The notes beneath the pieces were generated by a model, which was not told the origin of the DNA, searched no databases, and saw only the letters and a program-made list of their open reading frames with translations. Shown here in pieces: positions 10,304 through 20,600 of a stretch of 27,751 bases of DNA. Both the position numbers and the translations under genes were made by a program. The DNA is taken from the NCBI GenBank assembly GCA_027575805.1, contig JANBPU010000212.1:1-27751 (forward strand). The letters run 5' to 3'. The DNA is from Mycoemilia scoparia (lineage: Eukaryota; Kickxellomycota; Kickxellomycetes; Kickxellales; Kickxellaceae). How positions within the stretch are numbered: position 1 is the stretch's first letter; every line of letters starts with the position of its first letter.

Positions 10304-10319
10304 GAGAGAGAGAGAGAGA
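10304..10319. repeat. (GA)8 microsatellite
   Basis: A GA run immediately before ATAAAGCG. Confidence 0.88.
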
Positions 10320-10592
10320 TAAAGCGCAATTGATATTTGTTATAAGCAAAGAATTCTAAACATACACACACTGGTCTCAGGCGTTTCTTGGCAATATAAA
10401 AAAGGCAAAAACTATTGGGACCACAAAAGCCAGAGCCATAGAGAACACTGAAAAATACACAAACACATATACGGGGATTGCCACCCTGCTCATAGTAGCA
10501 CATTGTGGTGGCGGTGGACGCTGTGGTTGTGGCATTTGTGGGGTGAAAAAGGAACTCGTCTCTTCTTTCTGCGTGGCCTATGTAAAGCAGTG

Positions 10593-10738
10593 CCATATGG
10601 TCAAAGTTCACAGGGCTTTGGGCAAAAATGATGGGTCCTCAGGGATTGAATACAAAATATCTGATGATAGGGGCAAAATATGAGGGCCCATTTCTGCCTA
10701 TCATGGATATTCGATCACTAGTGAAATCTTCTCATATA
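10593..10738 (+). mobile_element. MITE-like palindromic element, family 1, copy 4
   Basis: Begins CCATATGGTCAAAGTTCAC and ends GTGAAATCTTCTCATATA; these ends pair as imperfect inverted repeats. The internal pair is GGGTCCTCAG with TGAGGGCCC. The centre is altered relative to the other copies (AATACAAAATATCTG in place of CATATGGATTGGCTG), giving an older look. Confidence 0.72.
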
Positions 10739-13540
10739 GCAAGTAAGGCAAAGCATCCACACAAATGTGCGGATGTAGGAAAATTATTTACAATAGCGTC
10801 GTGGCCAAACCCCACATCATGGAAGTGGTTTCTTCTCCGGGATCCCGGAGCTGATTGGGGGCAATGTAAAAATGTGGCTCATGGAAAAAGGTGTTACATG
10901 GGAGAGAATCCCGAACTCTTAAGGCAATAATGAAGAGTACATCATAATCACCAAAGAGCAGCAGCATACGCCCACAAAATGGGATAAAGTATAGATGGGG
11001 TGATGTGTAGGTAGGAGTATAGCGTCATAGAGATAACTAAAGATAGATAAAAGAGCGAGCAGGCGAGCGAGAAAGTGAGTCAGTGACAGGGTGAATGTTG
11101 CAGCCAAGAAACTCAAGTTCATTCATTAAAAATATGCATATTGAAATAATTGATACGGGTGCAACAACCACAACACGCGTGCTGGCAGCAGGGGCGGGAG
11201 CTGGAGAAAATGACAGCCGGGTGCGGGTGCGTTTGTGTCTGTGTGGAGATTGGTATTTGTTTTATGGCAATCATTAAAAATGGTACTATCTTTGGTTTGG
11301 AATCTGTGCTCTCGCTGATATCAACTTCAACCACTGTTGCCAGACACAAATAGACAGGCGGCTGACAAAACTAAGTTGTTGACAACAATAACAATTAAAG
11401 CCTGAACCAAAAGTCGGAATGAAAAAAACAGACCGTTTTACCCGCCCCCGCATTTTTCTTTGGCAGAAACTAATTAATTTACACACCCCCGTCTCTTACT
11501 CCGGAGCTTGTTTCTTTCAAGTTCAAGCGCACACTTCGCTCTCTACCTTAATAGGCTTAGTTTCCTAGACTCTTTGGCCGCACAGTCGTTGGTGATTAAT
11601 CCAATACACTTCCCTTCGCAGTCTCGCTCCATGGTTTGTAGCTTTTGGTTTGCCATGCGATTGCACTTCTTGCTCCACTCCTTTATCGTTTTCGATTATA
11701 CAAAATACATAAATTTATGACACAAACACATATGTTTGTTTGTTTGTGTGTGTATCTATGTATGTAATGAAGGTGTGTGCACATACTGAGAAGAAGACAG
11801 ATAGAGAGAGGGAAGGACAACTATCTTTGGAGTTTCAATAACGGCAGGAAGTGCAGCAGCATTGTTTCATATCACACGCCAATCATAGTGAAAATCTCTT
11901 TTTTGCTGAACCTAGTCTCTTGGAAAAACCGTTTATTGATAAATGGTAGGAAGCACGGCGGCGGCGACAGCAGCGGAATAAGACGGTCGGGCTTTTATCG
12001 CTGCTGCCGTTATTGTTTGCTTATATTCTACAGGCTCCCTATCCCTCTCTTTCTCTCCAGTCCATTTGCTTGCCTGGCTGTGTGTTTGTTTGGCCAGTCG
12101 GCTGGTTGGTCTGCCGCTCACAAAGACAAGCTGAAAGAAAGAATTACAGACAAACAGATGGGCAGAGTATTATGTGTGTAGTATTGTGCGATGATGTTTC
12201 TTTTTTGGCATTTTAAAGCAATGTTACATTTTTAATTAACCTACCCCATTACAACACATCCACACACAGAAAAATCACCTCCACAAAGAAGATATGTAAT
12301 ACATCAAACAAGCAGTTACACCCCCCCTTCGTCGGCTTGGGTTCGAATATTTTAATAACACTTTATTTTATATAACCAAACCCTCCCCATCACAATTACA
12401 TACTTACATACATACATTGGCCACATACAAACACAGACCTACATTCTTTCGTTCTCACTTTCAAATTATAAAATTGCATTATTTCCTCTGTCTGACTGGC
12501 TTGGTCCCTTTCTTGTAAATTCTTGTCTACCATCCTCTCGATTATATAAACCTCTGTGTGCCTCCCTGTCTCATTCATCCTCCTTCCTTTTACATACGTA
12601 TCCTTATTTCTTTCTACTTGTCTTCAATTATTGAGCCCTCTCATATTTTTCATTCAAGTACAGCTTGATACTATATCTCTGCCATCATATACAACTTCTT
12701 TTCGATAGCTATCTGTGTCTGTCTGTCCTTGTGGGTAAACATTTGGTGGATATATATAGCCAGTAAAACTTTGGGCTACTCAAGGATTGACTTGGATTAT
12801 ATCACACATTGCCACATCATTCAGGCGTCCTGCTGTGACTTATTGAACTCCAATCTGTATCTATCAAAAGATCCATTATCGGTGTTTGTTCTTGTTCCCC
12901 CAAACTCAAACACACAAATCCACACTTACTCACGCTACTATTATACCATACCCACGTATCCGTTCAGGAGAGAATTAATATATATAGATATATTTCTATG
13001 ATCTCGGCGTTCATTTTATAGCCCCCTCCCTTCTGTCACCCGATACGTATATATTGGTTATAACAACAACAGTTGCAATAACTTGAATAATCAAGCCAAC
13101 CAAAACTTTTCGATCTCGCCGCGTACATACGTCGTCCATACATTCATTTATAAATATCATTTTATATCTGTATCGGATACACACATACAAACACCGCTTG
13201 AATTGATAGAGTGACTACATCACGTTATATTCTGAATTAATTCGGTCAGTTATATTAAAATTCAATTCTAGTTGTCTTTCATACTGTCGCTCGCTCGCTC
13301 TCTCATTCATCCATCCATCTTGTCCGTTATTGATCACACCAGTCGACTCACCACCAATCGATCAGCCAGCCCGCAAACGAGGCTTTGGGATTCAACAAAC
13401 AGCACGTCCACAAATACACACATTCACATTCAGTTCAATAATAATCTTATTATAAAGATATAATTTCTGATACCGACATCAATTGATCTCTCTCTATCTA
13501 TATATCTATATATACATACACATAAGCACGCAAGGTTATT
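10739..13540. other. Long spacer with patches of higher GC
   Basis: Contains a perfect 16-bp palindrome CTCCGGGATCCCGGAG (10835-10850) and higher-GC patches around 11160-11240, 11500-11680 and 11950-12120. A possible two-exon minus-strand gene at 11283-11656 is listed separately. The purine-rich minus-strand frame at 12396-12578 looks like compositional bias. No other gene is supported. Confidence 0.4.
11283..11656 (-). CDS. Tentative two-exon gene, product unknown
   Basis: On the minus strand an ATG at 11656-11654 opens a frame that reads into a Cys/Lys/Glu-rich segment (MERDCEGKCIGLITNDC is part of it) and stops at TAG 11545-11543. That TAG lies inside a possible donor, AAG|GTAGAG. Splicing to TTTTGTCAG|CC near 11365 would join in frame to a further stretch ending in a TAG near 11283. 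The composition looks protein-like, but the donor is non-canonical, nothing is recognised, and the segment could be chance. Low confidence throughout. Confidence 0.15.
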
Positions 13541-13678
13541 ATGTCAACCATGGATTCATATTTTGTAAAGGAATCGGAAAGCTCGGACACTGTCTGCTGT
13601 ATAAGATGTGGAACCGAAGGAATTCACGTCGATTCAATCGAAGACCACAAGTGCCCAAGTATTAATCGAGACACTTAG
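13541..13678 (+). CDS. Possible 45-residue C2HC zinc-binding microprotein
   Basis: ATG at 13541, TAG at 13676-13678. The motif is C20-x2-C23-G-x11-H36-K-C38, preceded by an acidic Ser/Glu-rich segment (residues 11-16). The spacing C-x2-C-G-x11-H-[K/R]-C is identical to that in the 81-residue protein at 2847-3092, including Gly right after the second Cys. The N-terminal parts are unrelated. The ATG may instead lie within a longer spliced gene, with this stretch as its last exon. Function unknown. A single zinc-binding motif in a short frame can occur by chance; the matched spacing in two frames of one window is the main reason to list it. Confidence 0.35.
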   Translation: MSTMDSYFVKESESSDTVCCIRCGTEGIHVDSIEDHKCPSINRDT

Positions 13679-14078
13679 GCACACACAGGCCATCATCATT
13701 TATTATTAAAGTGGTGGATGGCGGCGGTTTCAATCCTTAAAATCCCTCTCTAGTTTTCTCTCTCTCTCTCTCCCCTAATTCTCTTATAACATATTGTCAG
13801 TTAATCTCCAAAATCTCGTTATATTATTATATCTACGGACACACTCACTCATACACAACACTCTTCATCACTTCTATACCCTCCCTCCGTTTCTCTCCCT
13901 CTCTCTCTCCCTCCCTCTCTTACACCTCTTCGATCTTCCAAAATCTACTATTGACGACCTAATCACATAGTCCTCTATACTATACATTCTCATAGCCGTT
14001 GTTGCTTTGCTTGCTGCACATGCTCTATAGTATATACTTTATATATACTCACACCCTTGTTTATTGTAAATTCATTAC
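13679..14078. other. Spacer with CT-rich tracts
   Basis: Contains (TC)n at 13756-13772 and CTCCCTCT-rich DNA at 13885-13921. No gene is seen. Confidence 0.45.
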
Positions 14079-14225
14079 ATATGGTTAGATTTCGCAAGGC
14101 TTTGGACAAAAATGGGTCCCCCAGGAGCTGGATATGGAATGGCCTGATGACTGGGCCAAAATGTGAGATAAGGTCCCATTTCTGTCCATTTCACATCTGT
14201 TATCTAGTGAAACCACACTATATAT
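14079..14225 (+). mobile_element. MITE-like palindromic element, family 1, copy 5
   Basis: Begins ATATGGTTAGATTTCGCAAGG and ends TAGTGAAACCACACTATATA. The internal partners have drifted (GGGTCCCCCAG with AAGGTCCC), while the centre GGCCTGATGACTGGGCCAAAAT is still recognisable. This is the most decayed inner stem of the five. It lies 377 bp beyond the kinase stop codon. Confidence 0.72.
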
Positions 14226-14601
14226 CCATTAATACCTATTAATTATATTCTCTCCTCTCTTGGTCTTTTATTAACTAATATATATATATATATACACACA
14301 CATTACATTTGCTCTACTTTTTATCAATATTAATATATATATCTTGTATTGTAAGAATTGTCAAATAATTTGTTAAGTATTTATAGTACCTTCAATTCCA
14401 ACATATTATCTTGATATTTATTTATATAGTATAGATGGTCACAACTACTCTCAACTTATCAGCAAAGATATCTTTATAAATCATATTTCCCAAATATATT
14501 CACCACCCGAAGAAAACTTACATACACACAGCACTACAAATATAAACAATAAGTATATAATTCCCGTGCGAGAAGCCTTCTTGTTCATATTGGAGCCCTT
14601 T
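14226..14601. other. 3' flank of the kinase gene
   Basis: AT-rich, with a (TA)n tract at 14277-14294. On the minus strand an AATAAA at 14422-14417 lies about 180 bases past the kinase stop and is a candidate polyadenylation signal. Confidence 0.4.
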
Positions 14602-17600
14602 TTAGAGAGTATCTGCAATCGGCCTTGGATGCGTTGAGATGCCCAATGGTACTACTGCAACATGAGATGTGCTTGAGGGCGATGTTATCCGACAATAGTC
14701 CACCGCATTGTGGTGGTGTTGGTGGTATATGTATCGCCCAATTAAATCATCTGCTGCTACGGCTGCTGCCGCCGCCGTTGTTGATGCAATATTGCTATAA
14801 GACGAGCTGCTGCTAGCGTCTTTGGATGACGGACTAATGGCTGTTGTCGCTGTTATTGGTGGTGAAGAGTGAGTCGCGTGATTACCCCTGGCTTCAGTGC
14901 TATAAGCAAAGACTGGATCGGCACCATAAGCTGGTTTTGCTCCCTCAGTCGTGGTATTAATAGCGTGAACAGTGGTAATAGAACTGTTACTATTGCCACC
15001 ATTAGTTATTGGTAAAGTTACCAATGGCTGGAAAGGTGGCTGCTCTTTAGAGAAAAATAGTCTCAAAGCGCTCTGAGGGATCGAAGGTTTAAGGGGGGCT
15101 GTTTTTACTTCTGTGACATGATGATGTCCCACGCCACTATCGCCTGAAAATAACGATCCTGGATGTAATGAATCGGGTAGCGATGGCTTTCGCAGGCCCA
15201 TTTGATTCATGCCTCCTGCATTTATTGTCCGAGGTGGCGCAACAGAAGGCAACTGTGCATCAAGGGTGATTTCCTCTGACTTCCGGTTTGCAACGAGTTG
15301 GGGCGGAGACATTTCATCAGAAAATCCTCCTGCAGCAACTTGTGTTGCACTGATCTTCGGTGACATGGCAATTATTGCTGGGTCAAGCTGCATCATTTTT
15401 TCTGCTCCAATATTATTCACTGACATTTTATCAGAATTGCCGTAGCTTGTAGAAAGCTTCCCCATCCTACGCAAACTATCCACCCACTTTTTCTGTATGA
15501 TCTGGTCCACGTTTTTATTGATTGTGCCTTTGCATTGTGCATTCTTGAGTTCATCGTCATGCATCTCGGGCTGCTTCTGCTGCCCTTGGCTTGGTACGAC
15601 GGTCTTATTTTCATCGGCTGCCGGACCTCTGTGATGCGATGTTTCCGATGACAAGATGCTGTCATCAGTTTCGCACCCACTATCCATATGAGCATCGATA
15701 TCGATGTCCTTGTCTTCCTCTTCGTCTTGATCACTGACAAAAAGGTCCTGACGGTTGTGGCTAGACACTTGCGGGAATGGTGAAACCTCATGGGATGCTT
15801 TGAACTTTGTCGCCAACAGAGCTGCAAGATGGGTAAATGATTTAGATTCCGAATTGTCTAATTCTGCATTACTATGACTGGCGTTCTCATTGGGAGAATA
15901 GAATGGTGTCTCAATTTCATTTTCACTTTCTCTAGGCGGCGATTCAAGGAAGCCATGGAACTCCTGGTTGTTGTTGTCGAGATTTTCATCGGTATTTTCG
16001 TGCCAATTAGAAGGCAAGGTTGTACCTGTCATTTTAATCATCTCATGATCATCCAGTCCATTAACACTATATGACATTCTGTAATACTCGTCTTTCTCGT
16101 CACAATCCTTGAAGCTAGCCTCGCTAGGCGAAGACACAAATTCTCCAAAGCTAGAATAAGACTGCTTGGTAGATAGTGATGGTACCAACGATGTTGAGGA
16201 TAAATGGTTTGAAGCAGTATATGTCGGAGACGCAGAGGCAGCTCTTGGTAGTAAAGAGTTGTCTTCATTATTACTAGTGCTAGTGTTATCTTGCTTATGA
16301 AGGTGTGTGAATGGAGGGAATGGAGGTGGCGGCGGCGGCGGAATAAGAGACAAGCTATATATCCTGGATCTTGTTGCACTTGGTCTCCCAACAGCAACAG
16401 TATTAGATTGGGCATTCAGAGGCCGAGTGAACAGGTTCTTCGGCTGGAACAATGCAGACTTCGGCTCTGCGTTAGAAATAGTACCTCCGCTGGTTTTCTT
16501 TGTTTCTGGTAATGGGCCAAGCCCTACCGTTTCAGTTTGCCACTCTTCATCAGCAGTGGAGTTCTTCCAGCCCTCATTAGACTCTGGGTCGTTTGTCTGA
16601 GGTGGCTTCTTGTGTCTCCCAGTGAATACTTGTGACAGTCTTTGGAGAGGGTAAGAAAGGGCTGATAATTTTCGCTGGTGTCTGGGTGTGTTTCCCGCGC
16701 CAACGGACCAGATATTTGCCTCTTCGACATGGTAATTGCTCCCTCCGGGACCCAAATTGGCCACATCAGTCGGAGTTGGTGAAGGTGATGTATCCTGATA
16801 ATGTTTCTGTGCTACTGTATCTTTATTGAGCACGGCAGAAGCAATGTGCTGCGAAGGCATCGGCGTTTTATTTGAAACAATAGTATCACTGAACCTCCGT
16901 GTCAAATCAGTTAGCTCGGGCTGCTCTTGTGAACTGTGCATCATTGTCTTCTGCATAAGATTGGAATGATTGGAAGGGCTATTATCCAAAAAGTTCAAAT
17001 TAACGCCACCAGCCTGGGCTGAAAGTGATCCGTGGTTTATTTGGGTCTCAGTGCTTGACATTAATATTTGTTGCTGTGATAGTTGTGGGGGATGGTCAGA
17101 AAGAGTATATCTTCTGTAAAGTTGAGAAAAGGAACCAGTGCGGTGTGCATTTGACGATGCCTTCTGACGGGGCTGTTGTCGAGAATATGGTTTCTGGTGT
17201 GCATGTGTTGCCCTTGTCTTAGGCGAACTAGTGCTAGATTCATAGTTGGAACTACTAGAGCTTTCAATATCCTGAAGCACAGCCTCTTGACTAAGCAACC
17301 TTTGTTTACGCAGACGCTCTTGTTGCTTTGCCAAGACATCATATTGTTTTATTATAGATGAGGATGGCCCCATGGGCTCTAAATATTGTAGAGAATCTCC
17401 TAGCCACGATGCAGAAAGCCGATTGCTGGCATTAGCGGTTAAAATTCCATCTTCGCTGTGTTGGCGGTTAGAGGACGGGCCAGCAGGAAAGCTATCAATA
17501 CTCTGCGAGCTATTTACTGGGAAATGTCCAGGAAGTCTTGACAACGAGTAGCTGCTGGCATCAGCATATTCCGCATCTGACGGCGAGTCTATGACACTGT

Positions 17601-20600
17601 CGTGACCTTGCTGTTGCAGGTAGTCATCGAACATAGTCACTTGGTTCGACAGCTCTGCTTTGGCTCTAGTAGAGGCAAGATAGTTTTCTGGGTTTGCTGG
17701 TGGGTTGTTTGGAGTGAACAACGACTTTATCCGTCTAGCTGTGTTACCTTGGTCATCTCCAACACTACTACTATACTCAAGGCTTTGGTCATAGTGGTGG
17801 TTATTGGCGCTATCAGCTCGATCGATAATACCATCAGTACTCAGAAGATATTGGTGTTCGGGGTAGGGATCACGTGAGTATCCGTAGCCTCTAGCGTCAG
17901 AAGAGGAGTCGGCGTATTTTTGATGAGTTGGGTAGTTTGTACCATAGTGTGCTCCACCAGCTCCCTGGAACTGACCGCTGTTATTGCTGTTGTTGTGGTG
18001 AGTGTTGCTGTTATAACCACCATGGTTGAAAAATGAGGGCAGTTGTGGTCCGCCCCCCTGGTGATTACTAGGATCTATCTGATAGATTAAATGTGGCTGA
18101 TAAGGCGCAACAAACTGCTCCCCAGTTATGAATGGATGGTTTAAGGCATCTTCAGGTGACCATCTTTGTTTAGGGTCAAGGGCAAGGATTCCACTCAAGA
18201 AGTCAATGAGCGATGGGAGCCTCTCAAGCTCGCGTTCGTATTCGGGACCGCCAGAACCTGTCCTCTTTTGGAGTCTCAGTCTAAGCATCTCCTTCAACGT
18301 ATTGCCCATCAAAAAGTTCTTGCTTGGCTCTTCCTTGCGCCCCTTGTAAATGGAATACTCTTCGGTTGTTTTCATCGAGTACCTATTACCGCCATGGTTA
18401 TTAAAGAACTCCTCCGTGCGCTTCGATATCTGTAACATATATAATGGTGGCAATCCAAGAAGCTTGATTATCCTGTAAAGCTGGTCATACTCATTGGCAC
18501 CAGGGAAGAGTGGGAGTCCCAAGTAGAGCTCTGCAACAATGCACCCAAGCGACCACATGTCAATTGGTGGACCATACTCGATAGCCATTAGAATTTCCGG
18601 TGCACGGTAAAAACGTGATTGTATGTACATATATCCAGCAGTAGATAAAAATGTGGCAGAGCCAAAATCAATGACTTTGACCTTAGGCTGATCCTGAGTA
18701 ACCAGCATAATGTTTTCGGGTTTCAAGTCACAGTGAATAATGCCCGCCTTCTTGAAAAGGACCATAGCATCAAGAATCTGACGTGTAAGGATGCGGATAA
18801 GATTTGTCGAAAGCCCATGGTAGTTGTTTTGCTTTAGCAAGTCATACAAATTGATAGAGAGTAGCTCATTAACAATGCAGAGGTGGTTGCGGAAGACAAA
18901 GTGCTCGTGATATCGCAAAATGTGGTGTTGATCACCAGGATCCATTTCATCGTTGAGCTTCTTGAGCATTCGAGTTTCTACCAGGCTCTGATGGTAATAT
19001 GCTTCCTTGTTCTTGATGACCTTGAGTCCATACATTTTTCCGGTTAGAACATTTGTGCATTTGACGACTTGACCGAAAGTTCCACTGCCAAGAATATCGT
19101 GAATGATATACTGATGACCCTTCTCATCACCAATAGTGTCGCCAACAAACAAGATATAATCAGAATTTACGTTATCGTAGCCACCATTGAGCACTCCCTC
19201 AGAAGGCTTAGTCAAGGCTCTCCGTGGTCTCTTTGCCGGATTGTAGAAATATCCCGGCTGGCAATTTCGATAAGTACTCAGAAGATCCACAGTAAGCGTG
19301 TATAATGGTCGAATGTACTTTAGCTTGGCCTGTTCTTCGTAAATAAGAATTTTGAATGCTTGCTGTTGCTCTAGCTCAATTTGCTGCTGTTGTTGTTGGA
19401 GCTTCAAAGCCGTTGCATGCATGCTGAGATCTTGTGCGCCAAGAGTGCCACTATAAGGATTTGGTGATGCCTGCATGACTGATCCAATACCATCAGAAGG
19501 CTGTGCAACATGGGGCCAAACATTCCCATGCAGCAAAATTTGTTGTTGTTGTTTCTCCTGCTGGTATTGAAGCTGTGGTTGTGCCCCCATTTGGTAAGCT
19601 GATAAGATGTTACTTCCTTGGGCGGGTCCTGCTGGCATATTATGAAGTGTAACGGGATTACCGATTTGAGAATACATTTTATCGACTGTTAGGTTATTTG
19701 CTCTATTGGAAGCTTCTATAGATAACATGGGGTCATTTTGTTGCAGTGCATTACTGGCACTATACATGTTTTTTGAGTTTGAAAGAGAACTCTTGTGAGT
19801 CTGGGTATTTCGCCGCCGTATTTGTCGCTGCCTTAAATACTCTTTCTGCTGTTCACTATATTCATCAGTGGCACCACGAGCCACTAATGCATTCTGCCCC
19901 ACATGGCCTCCTACCATACTACTTCCTGTTGACTGCGCACTTAATGGGTCACCAGAGGCGTATGTATTGTTGTATGGGCTTGTGGGAAAGTAGTCTTGTG
20001 CCATCAAATCGTTGTTGTATTGAGGCAGCAAGGGCTGCTGCTGTTGCTGCTGCTGGTTATTGACATTGGAAGCTATATTAGTATTCACCAACAAAACACC
20101 TTGCGAATTCAAGCTGTGGTGCGATGAAGATACTGTTGATGTCAAAGGCTGGGGCTCGCTATTGAGCTTTATCTCGTTACCATTGGAATTGCCCTTCGGG
20201 AATGATCCAGCCATCTGCTCAGCAGTTGGTTGGCTAAAATTGTAAACATTCCGATTCACATTTGCTGCTGTCGTTGTTGCTGCGGGAGGTGGTTGTTGTT
20301 GTGCATTAAATACATCGCCTCGTAACGAAGGTGTTACCGTGGTAACAGATGATGCTGCTGGCAAAGTTGTTCCCGTTGACGCAGAATTATGATCATCACC
20401 AAATATATCAAGCGTTATAGAATCTGGGCGAGGATTGGAGCTTGAATGCATTTGCTCAACACGAAGGGGAGAAGCCGAAATTCGACTACTACGAGGCAAA
20501 GTCAACTCTGGTCTATTGACCTGGTGGATAAGCTGTTCACTGGAATGTGAACGAGAGTTTAGAAGCCCAGATCCAAAAACATTTCCCTGTGAGTTCACTG

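Larger units (their letters stand above)
9019..10592. other. Microsatellite-dense spacer
   Basis: Holds (CAG)8 at 9282-9306, (AAT)n near 9711-9728, a GGT run at 9836-9853 and the compound arrays listed separately at 10121-10162, 10241-10269 and 10304-10319. Every longer frame here reads through a repeat. No gene called. Confidence 0.5.

Noticed and set aside
10628..10930. 100-codon plus-strand frame
   Set aside because: It starts inside family-1 copy 4 and reads out of it. The other four copies have no matching open frame, so the repeat is not coding.
12330..12350. GGGTTCGAATATT resembling a tRNA T-loop
   Set aside because: No acceptor, D-arm or anticodon arm can be built around it.
12396..12578. 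60-codon minus-strand frame rich in Lys/Glu/Arg
   Set aside because: It is the complement of a CT-rich tract, which automatically yields such residues. The single C-x2-C is not enough.
4197..14225. Five similar ~147-bp repeats as a CRISPR-like or satellite array
   Set aside because: They are 1-4 kb apart, one is inverted, and each has its own terminal inverted repeats, which is a transposon pattern.
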